A stretch of 64,000 nt of DNA, from assembly GCA_031216915.1 (NCBI GenBank), contig CM062290.1, positions 255,733,597 to 255,797,596 of the forward strand, given 5' to 3'. The stretch comes from Pictodentalium vernedei (Eukaryota; Mollusca; Scaphopoda; Dentaliida; Dentaliidae). The notes beneath the pieces were generated by a model. It saw only the letters and a program-made list of their open reading frames with translations. It was not told where the DNA came from and searched no databases. Both the position numbers and the translations under genes were made by a program. The first letter of the stretch is position 1; the number at the start of each line of letters is the position of its first letter. Of the stretch, positions 10,995 through 24,125 are shown one piece after another.

Positions 10995-11845
10995 ATAGTA
11001 AAAAGGTTGGAGGGCCTAGGACATAAAGGAAAAGCCAATAGGCTCAACTACATATAACCAAATTATCCCCTTGAGGAGAAAATGAAAAATAGGCTTCACA
11101 TGTATCTTTCTTATTTGTATCAAAAAGAAAGACACAACACCATTCTGTAATTGAGCACAATAACCTCAATGATCTCTATTAACATCCAGTATAACACGTT
11201 ATGCTAAATATTTTTAAAGGAAAGCCAATAAATAAAGGAAGTCCAAAGAAATGAGACTCTTATACTCATTAACAGGGTCCGAAGATTGTATATTAATGCC
11301 CATGTGAAAAGAGACAAATACAAATGTTTCACACCAAGCTACACTTTAGAAATATTACATGAATGAGTAAACATTAGCTTAACACTATAAAACTATCCTG
11401 GTGCCGACTCAGAATTACTGACTCCAGAGGAGGTATTCCTTTGCTTTACACTATAAAGCAGGTGACCTAAGGGACCACCCCACTTTCCTTTGCCCTAGGT
11501 CAAATACCCAAGAGCAAAGAGGGCAGCAGGACAGAGTCCCTGCCGGAACAGAAAACCTGCATAACCATAGTTGCAACTGTTTAGTGGATGACATACTGAG
11601 CAACAGATAACGGACCTAAACAATGCAGATCTTCCAGAAATGGACTCAATATTTCTTAATATAAAAAACTTGTGAAGTGGAAGGCTGAAAACAATATGCA
11701 GCCTTCATTCGATCAGTAATAACAACACTATTAGCGAAACCCCAAGAAGTAGATAGAGCCCTTACTTCATGAGGTGAAATCTAAGCACAGACTGCTGAGT
11801 TGAAGATAATATAGATCAGCAGTACGGATAGTTAATTGAATCCAT

Positions 11846-13644
11846 CTAGCAATAGAATGGACCAAAATGTGGAGTAAGCTTCCACAGCATGTCCCACAAC
11901 AGACACTTGAGAAGAATAATCCATGGCCTCTGTGGGGACAAAGATGCTACCACAGAATTGCATTGAGATTGATTAATCTTGAGCAATGTCTGCTGAAACA
12001 GCGGCGCTGGAGGATACACATATCCTCTCATTCCGTCTCACAAGATCGATAGAGCGTCTACTGCAAACGCTCGAGGATCCGGACATAGTGACACATACTG
12101 TTGCATCTAATTGTTGAGATGCGTCGCAAAAAGACTATCCTGGCTGCTCCCATTGGTAGCAAATCTGATTGAATACTCGTTTGTTGAGAATCCATTCTGA
12201 CGGCAACAAGCGAACCCTCCATGAAAGGGAGTCCTTTATACGTTCAGACAACCCGGAATATGACAGACCGATAGAAGAACCTAATGTTCTAGAACAAACA
12301 GAAGGATTCTTTCCGTTAGCCAGAACAACGGAATGGAATGAGTGCCTCCCTGATTCCGAATATATGCTACCACCGTCGTATTTTTGGATAAAATTTGCAC
12401 ATGCATTCTGAAATCTAATGACGTAGCGCAAGTCAAATAGACATCAATACTTGATGTTTATGTGCTTGATAAGGAACTGAGGATCCGAAAGACCCTGGCA
12501 CTTCAATTCGTTGGGCTCAATGTTGTATCCCAACCTACTGACTGGCATCCGTCATAACTGTAAAACTCGGATTCGGCAGTTGCAGTGGAACTCCCCGAGT
12601 TAACCACTGAATGTCTGCCGAAGTCTGAATCTCTTGTTTCACTTGATTTGACAAGAGGATGTAGGTATCGAGCGAAAGAATCTTCACCCTCCAAATCTGA
12701 GTCAGAAGGATTTGGAGTGGATGAGTGCGTAGATCCGGGGCCGTTCCACACAAACCTATCCATCACATGAATTCTATCACTGAAACCCTGTTTGAGAGAA
12801 GACAATAGCTAGTGTAACAACTGACTAACATCGCTCAGAATAACGGCAGACGAACGAGATTGTGCGTCTTGAAGCTCATCCCCAGGTGGGTGAACGACTT
12901 GGGCGGCATCAGATCCGACTTTTCTACGTTTACTATGAAACCGGGAAGCCGGAGCAAAAGAATCAGATTCTGCACATCGTTCTGAAGCAGTAACTCGTTG
13001 CCGTACTTCCGAAGAATATAGTCCAGGTAGGCCGACGTTACCGTAAACAAATGAACTCGGAAATGAGTCAATATCGAGTTCATTATTCGAGTGAAAACCC
13101 AGGGCGCTAGATTCAGACCGAAGCACATCACTCGGAACTGAAATACGTCTCCTAGGACGATGAAGCGAAGATACTTTCTGAATGCCGGATGTACCCTGAC
13201 ATGAAAGTACGCATCCTTGAGATCTATGCTCGCAGCATAGTCGTTCACTCGAATGCTCGCTCGCTCTGACCGATCGAATGGTCTCTATAAAGAATTTGAA
13301 GCCACAATCAGCTTGTTTATTCAGCTCAGAACTATGACTGGACGGAACGAGCCGTCTGGTTTCGGAACCAGAAAAAGATGGCTGTAGAAACCTGGAGATT
13401 CCTGGTTTACTACGACCTCTATCGCGTTCATCACTAAAAGAGACTGGACTTCTGATAGAAGCGAGGCTCCTTTCTGCCGATTTGTCGGAAGCAGAGTCCA
13501 TCTTGGACTTCGAGTTAACGGAAATTCTCCTTTGAAGGACAGTTCAGTCCTTCCGATATAACTCCTCGAACCGAAGGGTCTTCCGTAATAAAATGAAAAT
13601 TGAGTGAGAAACTCGACAGTCTTCCGCCCACTGGAATGCGACAA
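11846..13644 (-). pseudogene. DIRS reverse transcriptase/RNase H remnant, copy B
   Basis: Broken frames retain recognisable RT motifs: FYSHLFLVPKPDGSFRPVI at about 13330-13390, then ASIDLKDAYFHVRVHPAFRK and FGLNLAPWVFTRIM in the frame 12835-13248. The catalytic YLDD is changed to YLDY, so polymerase activity would be lost even in frame. RNase H and the downstream PPAPLFQQ segment follow at 12753-11846 in several frames. The relatives are the DIRS/Ngaro RT group. Confidence 0.85.
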
Positions 13645-16600
13645 AGGTTTAAACCATCACCTCTTGAATCTGTGAGGCTTGCGGAAAGAGAAACTACGTC
13701 CTCCACAGCCCGCACCTCGTCCTGTTGATCTAGGGACGTCTGACCGGTTGTTTCGACCAACATTACAGCTCCTACCTGAGTCGCTACCTTGACGGTCTCT
13801 AGAGTAAAACCTAGAGGACGCATAGGAACCTCTATAGGAATTTCCCTTGGACATATTCGCCTGAGAAGTGGCTGTCCTACTCTTCTCCGCTGACTCCGAC
13901 TTATAGAAGCGGATTTGAATAGCAGAGAGTCTAAAGCTTTCTTAATTATCTGAACATAGATTGCGGAAAGCTTGCCATCGAAGAGAAGCTCTCCGGATAC
14001 CAGAGCAACTCTGAGAGAGTTATACACCTTACTATCCATGCACGTGGATGTAGCCAGGGCCGCATCATGTGTAACCAACTCCAAATTGCCACTGAAAGGG
14101 CGGAGTTATACGTGGAGAATGCTATGGCCCTAGAAAGAACTCTTAAGGAGGATCGTTCACCCTAGAATTCTTTCCTTGATACGTAATGATAATACTCTGG
14201 TAAGGTGAACTGCGTACAAAAATGCGTCTAAGCTAGCTGTATTAGACGATATTAACGTTTCCAACATCATGGTTGGAATTGACATAGACGACCGTACAGA
14301 CAATTCTAGGACTTCGGCCTGGTCGTCTAGATGCAGAGGAACTCTCGGAATGCCCTGTCCTGCCGTTTTGAATTATTCCATGAATTGATGAAAGGCAGAT
14401 GAAGAGCACTTGCTGATAAACCGGACTTGCCCTATTGGTAGCAAGTTTATATATAGCGTCAAATAGTTCAAATGTCTGTGAGACATTTTTGGACTGTGAT
14501 GGAAACTGAGGGACGATGTCCCTGAACCGATTAAAGAAATCTGTGTCCAGTGGCCCTATCAGTCTCTTAATCGACAATGCAGCATTTTGGTCCCGAGGAA
14601 CAACGTCAGAAAAATAAAGCCGGATGAACTCCACAGCAATTATGTTGTTCCGAAAGGGAAAATTTACCTATTCCGTATCCCTTTCGCCATCCAGTCGGAC
14701 CGCTTGAAATTCTTGGTCGTCCATGTCTGCTCCTGCAGTGGAACATACCGACCCAGCTTCTACGGATAATTTCTGATCCAACAGAGTTTCTGTCGGTTGC
14801 TGGGATGCTGCAATAAATGGTGCTAACTGTGGTAGCACGCCTGTAACGGAGGTCTGTGGAGCTGCGATCTTACAATATTTAGCCGCTGGAAGCTACTAAG
14901 ACGCTGACTCCTGCACACTTTTTAATGCGAACGTCCGGAGTATGAAGGCCTCGTAACCTTGGCTACCAGATGGCATGACCTGGTCGCCGTGAATTCCTGG
15001 TCGGCGAGATTGGCTGGATATCACTGGTGACGTAGCCAAGGTGCGGTCATGTGGCCTGCCGTGAGGATGAGGAAGCCGATAGAGCACTCTCTCCGGACTG
15101 TCAATAACACGGAGCGTCCCGAGCAGTGGACGTATGCCCCGACTGAGGAACATTCTGTACCACAACATCTGTACCCAGATGTTGTTGTACGAGAGAGGGA
15201 CCTCTCTCGCTCGCAGCCTGTGCAGAGCTGGACGAGCTAGGAACCAGACAAATAGGCTTCCTCCGTACCATCCTCATATCCGTCGTCACTGGGTGTGCAC
15301 ATTGTATTATTGTGCTCGCAACACCCAAATCTCCTCCTGGACCGCAACGGACTAACCCGGGTGCTGAGCCATTCGTTGAATGGTCGCTACACCGGGCGAG
15401 CTAGCGGATGTCAAAACCGTCGATCCTGCTTGGGACCTCTTAGGCAATTGACGTATCTGCATGAGCACTCTTGCCGCTAGCTCTTCATTTGACTGTGACG
15501 ACAGAAGCACACTTTCGAAGACATCACGTAAACATTACTCTGTTCTTGATCATCAAAGAGACCTGTGGAGCCGCGGTCTTACGTAAATAGCCACTGAAAA
15601 CTCCAGGGACGTTCATTCCTGCATTTATATAATATGCTAACATCCCAACTGGAAAGACCTCGTGTCCTTGGCAAGTGGATGGAGTGACGTGGTTGACATG
15701 GAATCCCTGATCGGCGAAGCAGGAACTCCCGGGACGTTTCTTCCTGCCTAATGTCATATGCAAATGTCCTCCAGAAATCTGTGGTCACAAAGCCAAGGTG
15801 TGGTCGTGTGTTCTGACATGAGGATGCCAATATAACAGCCGCATCGGACTGTCTATGCAAGGGAGCATCCCGAGTAGGAGGAGTGGACGTATGCTCCGAC
15901 TATCAAACGAACATACAACAACATCGTGGTGCAGATGTTGATGTAAGAGAGAGGGGGCCTCTCTCGATCGTGGTCCGGATGGACCTGGACGAGCTAGGAA
16001 CCGGACTAACAGGCTTCCTCCATACTATCCTCTGTTCCGTCATCACTGGGTGTGCACATGGTATGTTTATAGTGCTCGCAACACCAAAATTCCTTCCTGG
16101 ACCGCAACGGATGAACCCGGGTGCTGACCCATTCGGTGAATGGATGCGACACCGGGTGAGCTAGCGGACGTTGATGTCAATGCCGTCAACCCTACTTGGG
16201 GCCTCTTAGGCAATTGCTGTATATTCATGAGCACTTTAGCCGCTAGCTCTTCATTTGATTGTGACGACGGAAGCACACTCTTGGACGACATCACGGAAAC
16301 ATCACCCTGTTCTTGTTCCTCTGAAAAAGTGAGTGAAAAACTAGAGTGACCCTGTGGAGAGAGGACCGGCATGGTCCTCTCCCCGCTAACAACCTACAGT
16401 GACACATGCCTCCAACGTTTGTCATCCAAAATGATACACATTGAACAAGGGTTAGTGCAAGTACATTGACTACAATTAATACAGAAATCATGAGAATCAG
16501 AGGAAGATTTCCTCTCATTACAAATTGAACAATAATTTTCATAGTGAAAAAAGTAAACAGTCATAGTACTCGCACTAAACCTTGAAAACAAAGATACATA
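13515..16600 (-). pseudogene. DIRS gag-like gene remnant, copy B
   Basis: The most 5' part (about 16394-16545) keeps a cysteine-rich motif of the form CSIC...HDFCINCSQC...CSMC. The same motif occurs at the gag amino end in the intact element (near 52600-52732) and in fragment D (25495-25620). The remaining frames are short and interrupted. A segment near 13660-13850 (minus) is rich in G, R, S and N, as in RNA-binding tails. No start codon can be assigned. Confidence 0.65.
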
Positions 16601-17623
16601 ATAAAATAATCCATAATAACATTGCCAAAAAATTATTCAAAAAGAAAAAAAATTTTCAGAAGAGCCCAAGTTCCCAAATGGGAACCCTGAGCCCAAATGG
16701 ATCCCAAAAAAGCCTAAGTGTGGACAAAAATTTTAAATCATTTTGAAAAATTAATGTAACACTTACAGACAATATTAATGTATCTTGCTATGAACTAAAC
16801 TAAGTAGAAAACAAGTAATCACTATCAGAAGTAACTGTTGGCAACCTAAACAAAAAATGTAAACAAACCAGAAACATGACTCCAGGCACTGATAAACATG
16901 GCCTGAAATCAGTATCCAATTTGAACACTATCTGATGCAAAACAGAGACTTCCCAAGAAGAAACTGCAGAGCATCAGATGGTAGATGCAGACCAAAATGC
17001 CTAAACACCCAAGGGTGAGGACGTAAACATGGGGAAAAAACAGAAAATAATTCTGTTTCCAAGCCAAAACTCCCAAGAAATTTTAGTAATAAACATTACA
17101 AAAAATAAGCCAAAAGCAAGAGAGAATAGCTAGGGGGGAATAAAGGAAAGGGAGAGAGGAAACACTGATCAAACAATGGAACATTCATAGCAAGAATGAC
17201 AACAACAGGGCCATGCCTCGAAAATAAGCAACATGAAATAATTTCGTAAAATAATTATAAGTTACAGCCCTGAACATTTGAATCCACTGTTTTTCCTCTC
17301 CTCCTAATATTTCCTCTTCATATCCACCATTTCTCTCATAATTATGCATCTGGCATCATTTAAACTGAGATTTACAAGCACAAATATCAGTGATGTGTTA
17401 CTGATTTCAGGGCCAAACAAAGAATGATTTTTGGTGGCAATTTTGAGACCTCCTTGACACTGCGCATGCGCAGTGGAGTAAAAGTATAGAGGACCATATA
17501 GTACATGTAATTTTCGGTTTTTGATGCAAATTTGGGGGAATTTGGGGGTAAAATTTGCATTTGGCCCTAAATAATTAAGAGTTAGCATCAGCTAAGTCTG
17601 GGTCATTGATACAGTATAAAAAT

Positions 17624-18113
17624 ATAAATATTGACTGTGCATCATCCCCTCAGAACCATTTATCCATGTACCAAATATGAAAGGTGTAGCTTGAAGCATG
17701 TTGGAGGGAGAGGTGGTAACATAAAAACAGACAGACAGACGGACAGACAGACAGATGTTAGATTTTGAAAAAAAATATTGAGCGTGCATAATCCCCTCAC
17801 AACCCCTTTATCCATGTACCATATATGAAAAGTGTAGCTTGAAACTTGTTGGAGGGAGCAGTGGTAACATAAAATAGAGAAAAAAGCTTAAAAAACACAA
17901 CAAAAATGGCCGCCATGCCACCATTTTGGATTTTGAAGAAAAAATATTGAACGTGCCTCATCCCCTCCCAACCTTCTATCTATGTGTCAAATATGCAAAG
18001 TGTAGCTTGAACCATGTTGGTGGGAGGGGTGGTAACATGAAAATAGAGAAAAAAAGCTTAAAAAACACAACAAAAATGGCCGCCATTCTGCCATCTTGGA
18101 TATTGAAAAAAAA
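17624..18113. repeat. 168-bp tandem repeat between DIRS copies B and C
   Basis: About three units with a period near 168 bp. Unit markers start at about 17762, 17930 and 18098 (GGATTTTGAA...ATTGAGCGTGC), with AACACAACAAAAATGGCCGC before each. A short (ACAG)n tract at 17731-17757 is embedded in the first unit. Confidence 0.8.
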
Positions 18114-18417
18114 GTTAAAAAATTTATAGTAATTTATATATTTTTATACTTACCAATGACCCAGACATAGCTGGTGCTAACTCTTAAAAATCTAGGGCCA
18201 AACACAAATTTTGCCCCCCAATCCCCAAAATTTGCATCTAAAACCAAAGAAATCATGTCCTGAATGGCCCTCCATACTTCGCCTCTACTGCACATGCGCA
18301 GTGTCAAGGAGGTCCCGAAATTGGCGCCATTTATCATTCTTACAATCAGTGCCTGGTCAGCACTATGTACTCAGCGGGGAGGTATGAGTTCCCAACTCCT
18401 GGGAGGGCCATCCCCGT

Positions 18418-18504
18418 CTGGGTCATTGGTAAGTATAAAAAATATATAAATTACTATAAATTTTTTAACATTTTTATACTGTACCAATGACCCAGACATA
18501 GCTG
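18418..18504 (-). repeat. Internal complementary region of DIRS copy C
   Basis: The left half (18418-18469) is the inverse of the 3' terminus beginning GTTAAAAAATTTATAGTAAT at 18114. The right half (ATTTTTATACTGTACCAATG, 18470 on) is the inverse of the 5' terminus at about 23922-23953. The layout is the same as in copy B and the intact element. Confidence 0.78.
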
Positions 18505-19059
18505 AATAGTAAAAAGGCTGGAGGGCCTATGACATAGAGGAAAATCCAATAAGCTCAACTATATAAAATAGAGTCATCCCCTCGAGGAGAAAAGGAGTAT
18601 TAGGCTTTACATGTATCTTTCTTATTTATGATAAATTAGAAAGACACAACACCCTCCATAATTGAGCATCATAACATTCATGTTCTCTATTAACATCCAG
18701 TATAATCCTTATACTAATTATTTTTAAAGTAAGCCAATAAATAAAGTTAGTCCAGAGAACTGAGGCTCTTTATACTCTTTTAAAAGTGTCCGAGGATTGT
18801 ATATTAACGCCTGTTTGACATGTGACAAATACAAATGCTACACTTTAAAAATACGACATGAATGAATTTTTTAAACATTAACTTTTCACTTTAAAACCAT
18901 CCCGGTAACAACTCAGAATTACTGACTCCGGAGGAGGTATTCCCTTGTTTTCACTATAAAACAGGTGACCCAAGGGAACACCCTCCCCCCCCCCCCCCCC
19001 CACCCCCTTCCCCTTGCCCTGGGTCAAATAGCCCAGAGCGAAGAGGGCAACAGGACGGA

Positions 19060-20110
19060 GTCACTGCCTGAACAGAAAACCTACATAACTATAGTTGCAA
19101 CTGTTTAGTGAACGACATTCTGAGCAGCAGATAATGGACCTAAACAATGCAGGTCTCCAGAAATGGACTCAATATTTCTGAGATAAAAATTTGTGAATGT
19201 GGATGGCTGAGACCAATATGCAGCCTACATTAAATCTGTAATAGCAACACTATTTGCATAAGCCCAAGATGTAGAAAGAGCTGTTCTTCATGAGCCAAAA
19301 TCTTAAGCACAGACTGCTGAGTTGAAGATAGATTATCATAAGCAGTACAGATAGTTAATTGAATCCATCTAGCAATAGAATGGACCGTAATGTCCTTTCT
19401 ATTAGGCATCAGAGACAGAAGAAGCGTTTACGTCCATTTCTGATAAACTGAGATCTTATTTATAAATACATAAAGCTCTTAACCGGACAGAGTAAAGGCC
19501 TATGCCCGTCTGAAGACGGAAGGGCCTTAATAACAATAGGTTCCGGATATTAATTAGGAGCCTGATTCTTAGCCCAAAATCCTACATTAGTAGTAAAGGC
19601 AATAGTGTTCCCGACACTACGATAGTGAGAATCGTCCACCGATAGTGCATGAAGCTCACTAACTCTTCAAGCAGAAGAGAAAGCTAAGAGAAATGCTGTC
19701 TTATAAGACCAGAATTTGAAATCTACTGTCTCAAGAGGCTCAAATGGTTTTCTTTTAGTTTAAGAAGAACCCAAGCTAAATTCCATTTAGGAATTAATCT
19801 AAGGGTTCTAGGTCTATTTATCGAAAAGTTTCTAACTAATTTAGATAAAGAGACATTAGATCCAATTGTAAACTATCATGGTGTGCATAGGTATCAGATA
19901 ACATAGACCTATAACCTTTAATAGTAATAGGTTGCATTTGATCTCGTCAAACAAGTATACTAGAAAGTTTGCAATGTCTGGTATGGAGGGATAAAAAATA
20001 TCAACATAATGATCCCTACACCAACGACGAAAGACCTTCCACTTTAGCCACATAGTATAGCGAAGAGGAGGTCCTCCTACAGTTAGAAATCGCGTCCACT
20101 GCTCGTTCTG
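19060..20110 (-). pseudogene. DIRS tyrosine recombinase remnant, copy C
   Basis: The amino part (about 20090-19860) reads WLKWKVFRRWCRDHYVD and FLVYLFDE, matching the amino end of the intact recombinase at 48310. Around 19600-19690 the minus strand encodes the RRVSELHALSVD block that carries the first catalytic arginine of tyrosine recombinases. Frameshifts and stops separate these blocks. Enzymes of this family insert circular DIRS DNA without a staggered cut of the integrase type. Confidence 0.75.
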
Positions 20111-21000
20111 TACAATGCTTGCCGTGCAAGAAGGACCGCACAACGGAATTCGTGAAGGTTGAGACCTTGCGGGTTGTGATGAAGTTGACACGATTTTTCC
20201 TGCGAAAGAAGAACCTCTCGTGGAGGAAGTTTTCGCGGTAAGTCCCACAGCAGACACCTGAGCAGATTTATCCACGGTCTCTGTGGAGACAGAGATGCTA
20301 CCAACAGAATTGTATTGTGATTATTTTATCTTTAGCAATATTTGCTGAATCAACGGCGTTGGAGGATATGCATATCCGATCATTCCGTCCCACGAGATAG
20401 AGCGTCTACTGCATATGCTTGGGGATCCGGACATGGTGACACATACGTCTGCAATTGATTGTTGAGTTGTGTCGGAAATAAGTCTATCATTGGCCGCTCC
20501 CATTGGTAGCAAATCTGATTGAATACCTGTTTGTTGAGAGTCCATTCTGACGGCAACAAGCGACCCTTCCGTGAAAGGGAGTCTGCTAATACATTCAGAC
20601 GACCCGGAATATGACGGACCGAAAGCAGAACTTGGTGTTCTAGAACAAACAGAAGGATTCTTTCCGTTAAATAGAATAACGGAACAGAATGAGTGCCTCC
20701 CTGGTTCCGGATATACGCAACTACTGTCTTTTTGTCGGACACGATTTGGACATGCGCTTTCTGAAAAATGTTCATCCAATGACGTAGTGCAAGCCAAATT
20801 GACATCATTTCTTGGATGTTTATGTGCTTGCCTAGAAACTGCGGAACCCAAAGACCGTGGCACTTCGAATCCGTTGGGATCAATGTTGTACCCCAACCTG
20901 TTTCACTGGCATCCATCATAATCGTAAAACTCGGATCCGGCAACTGCAGTGGAACTCCCTGAGTCAACCACTGAATGTTTGCCCAAGTCTGAATCTCTTG
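20110..21000 (-). pseudogene. DIRS RNase H and tail remnant, copy C
   Basis: A frame at 20380-20967 retains the RNase H core: MMDASETGWGTTL, then SDKKTVVAYIRNQGGTHSV, and HIPGRLNVLADSLSRKG. After it comes the VDLF-type segment (PMIDLFPTQLNNQLQTYVSP), which in DIRS elements belongs to a Dam-like methyltransferase region. The reverse transcriptase that should precede it is deleted. A second overlapping frame at 20321-20896 carries the frameshifted continuation. Confidence 0.8.
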
Positions 21001-21035
21001 TTACACTTGATTGACAAGAGAACGTCTATATCGAG

Positions 21036-22925
21036 CAATTCATAGATTGCTGAAAGGTTGCCGTCGAAGAGAAGCTTCTCCGAGACCGAAGCGACTCTGA
21101 GAGAGTTCTTCACCTTACTATCCACGCGCGTGGATGTAACTAGGGCTGCGTCACGTCTAACCAACTCCAGGTTTGCCACTGAAGGGCGGAGTTATACGTG
21201 GAAAAGCTACTGCCCTTGAAAGAAATCTCATTGAGGATCATATCCTGGAATTCTTTCCCTTGAAGACGTAATGATAACGCCTTAGTAAGGTGGTCTGCGT
21301 ATGATAAAGCGTCTAAGTTAAGTCTGTTAGACATTATTGTCGTTTTCAACATCGTGGTTGGAGTTGACATAGATGGCGATATAGACAATACCAAGTCTTC
21401 AGCCTCGTCGTCTAGACGCAGAGGAACTCTCGGTATGCCCTGTCCTGCCGTTTCAAATTTATTCCATGAATTGATGAAAGGCAGATTTAGAGCATTTGCG
21501 GACAAGAAACCAGACTTGCCTGTTTTGGTAGCAAGCTTATATATAGCATCGTTCAATAATTCGAATGTTCTTGTGACATTATTGGACTGTGTCGGCAACT
21601 CAGGGACGATGTCCCTGAACCGATCGAAAAGAAATTCTGTGTCCAATGACGCTATTAGTCTCTTATCCAGCATCGCAGCATTCTAGTCCGACAGAACAAC
21701 CTCTGGAAGATAATGCCGGCAGAAATCTATGGCAGCTTCTGTTGTTCCGAAAGGGAAAGCTCGAAATCCTCCGAATCCCTTTCGCCATCCTGTCGGACCC
21801 TATGAAGTGCTCGGTCGTCCGTACCTGATGCTTCAGCGGAGCGTACTGACACAGCGTCGTCGGATTATTCCTGATCCGACAGAGATTCTGTCGTTTGCTG
21901 GGATGCTGCGATAAGTTGTGCTATTTTGGATAGCACGTCCGTCACTGAGGCCTGTGGAGAAGCGGTCTTACGTTGCTTTGCCGCTGGAAGCTCCATGTAC
22001 ATTGACCCGTGCATACTTCTATTATGCGAGCGTCCGGAGTCTACAGGCCTCGTGTCCCTTGGCTACCGGATGGCGTGACCTGTTCGCCGTGGAATCCCTG
22101 ATTGGCGAAGCTGGCTGGATATCCGAGGTCACGTAGCCAAGGTGCGGTCGTGTGCACTGCCGTGAGGATGAGGAAGCCTTATTGACAGTCTCTCCGGACT
22201 GTCTATATAACAGAGCGTCCCGAGCGGCGGACGTATGCTCCGAATGCGAAATGTTTTGTACCACAACATCTGGTCCCAGATGTTGTTGTACGAGAGAGGG
22301 GCCTCTCTCGCTCGCAGCCCGGATGGACCTGGACGAGCTAGGAACCGGACTAATAGGCTTCCTCCGTTCTCTCCTCTGATCTGCCGTCACTGGGTGTGCA
22401 CTTAGTTGATTTATAGTGCTCACATCACCCAAAACTCCTTTCTGGACCGCAACGGACGAACCCGGCTGCTGAACCATTCAATGAATGGATGCTACACCGG
22501 GCGAGCTAGCGGACGTCAACGCCGTCAATTCTACTAGGGACCTCTTAGGCAATTGACGTATTTCCATGAGCACTTTGCGCTAGCTCTTCATTTAATTGTG
22601 ACGACGGAGGCACACTTTTGGAAGACATCACGGATACATCACCCTGTTCTTGTTCGTCTGAAATAGAGATTGATAAACTAGAGTGACCCTGCGGAGAAAG
22701 GACCGGCATGGCCATTTCCCCGCTAACATACCGTGACACACGCTTCCCATGTTTGATCCCAATTGACACATACTGAACAGGAGTTAGTGCGAGTACACTG
22801 ACTACAATTAATACAATAATTATAAAAGTCAGAGGAAGATTTCCTCTTATTACAATTGAACAATATCCTTTCATTGTGAAAAGAATATAAAAAGTCCTAG
22901 TACTCGCACCAACCCCTGAAAACAA
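21036..22925 (-). pseudogene. DIRS gag-like gene remnant, copy C
   Basis: Frames at 21140-21673, 22022-22477 and 22545-22925 belong to one decayed gag. The 21140-21673 block is the best conserved and corresponds to 14084-14634 of copy B. The cysteine-rich amino end lies near 22740-22870 but is frameshifted. Function is inferred from position only. Confidence 0.65.
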
Positions 22926-23953
22926 AGGTACATAATAACATGATCCATTAACATAGAAAAAATAATTGAAAACAAAAAAAATTTTTGAAAAAATATTTTT
23001 TCAGAAAAGCCCAGGTTTCTGAAAAGTAACATTGAGCCCCAATGGATCCCAAGTCTAAGTGTGGACAAAAATTTTAAAAATATTTTAAAAAATTAATGCA
23101 ACACTTACGAATAATAATAATGTATCTTCTTATGATTAAACTAACACAAAGACAAGAAATCCCCCCTCCACAGAGACTGTTGTCAATGTAAACAAGAAGT
23201 GTAAAAACATGACTCCAGGCACTGATAACCTTGGCCCGAAATCAGTTACCAATAATACACCATCTGATGCAAAACAGAGACTTCCAGGGAAGAAACTGCA
23301 GAACATCAGATGGTAGATGCAGAACACTACGCCTAAACACCCATGGGTGAGGACGTAAACATGGGGAAAAGAACAGAATTCATTCTGTTATCCAGCTATA
23401 ACTCCCAAGAAATTTTAGTAATAATATTACAGAAAAAATGCCAAAAGCATGGGAGAATAGCAAGGGGGACTTAAAGGAAAGGGAGAGAGGAAACACTGAA
23501 CAAGCAGTGTAACTTTATAACAAGAATGACAACAACAGGCCCATGCCTCGAAAATAGGTAACTTAACATAATTTCATAAAAAATGTTAAGTTACAGCCCT
23601 GATTATTTTCTGTCACTCATTTTTCCTCTCCTCCTTCTATTTCCTCTTTAGATCCACCATTTCTCTAATATTTATGTGTCTGGCATCATTTAAACTGAGA
23701 TTTACAAGCACAAAGATCAGTCAGATGTGAACTGATGAAGGGCCAAACAAAGAATGATAAATGGTGCCAATTTCGGGACCTCCTTGACACTGCGCATGCG
23801 CAGTAGAGGCGAAGTATGGAGGGCCATTCAGGACATGATTTCTTTGGTTTTAGATGCAAATTTTGGGGATTGGGGGGCAAAATTTGTGTTTGGCCCTAGA
23901 TTTTTAAGAGTTAGCACCAGCTATGTCTGGGTCATTGGTACAGTATAAAAATA

Positions 23954-24125
23954 TTTTGAGCGTGCATCATCCCCTCAGAACCATTTATCCATGTACCAAA
24001 TATGAAAGGTGTAGCTTATAGCATGTTGGAGGGAGAGGTGGTAACATAAAAAACAGACAGACAGATGGACAGACAGACAGATGGATGGACAGACAGATGG
24101 ACGGACAGACAGAGTGCAATCCTAT
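23954..24125. repeat. 168-bp repeat unit and (ACAG)n tract, right of DIRS copy C
   Basis: Starts TTTTGAGCGTGCATCATCCC and matches the units at 10405 and 17624. It leads into a (GACA)n-rich microsatellite at 24051-24114. It gives the right-hand half of the empty insertion site of copy C. Confidence 0.75.

Larger units (their letters stand above)
10601..17623 (-). mobile_element. DIRS-type retrotransposon, copy B (7.0 kb, decayed)
   Basis: A near-complete element in minus orientation: 5' terminus on the right, 3' terminus on the left. Inverted terminal repeats run at about 10640-10830 and 17405-17612, imperfect from age. An internal complementary region lies at 10907-10994. Order in sense direction: leader, gag remnant, RT, RNase H, then the 3' region. 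Compared with copy C, about 840 bp of recombinase is missing near 11865, where the AGCAATAGAATGGACC motif jumps straight to the RT-ORF tail. It therefore lacks its integrase. It lies in the 19-kb intron of the NOC2-like gene. Confidence 0.85.
18114..23953 (-). mobile_element. DIRS-type retrotransposon, copy C (5.8 kb, decayed)
   Basis: Minus-oriented element with terminal repeats at about 18145-18335 and 23738-23935 and an internal complementary region at 18418-18504. The order is leader, gag remnant, RNase H, then recombinase. Compared with copy B, about 1.25 kb of RT core is absent between the tract near 21035 and gag, so it retains recombinase remains but no polymerase. A long C tract (18985-19002) interrupts the 3' region. 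Both termini lie in the same 168-bp repeat, at the same position as copy B. Confidence 0.85.

Noticed and set aside
12135-12805. Plus- and minus-strand small genes at 12.1-12.8 kb
   Set aside because: They are fragments or shadows of the decayed RNase H region of DIRS copy B.
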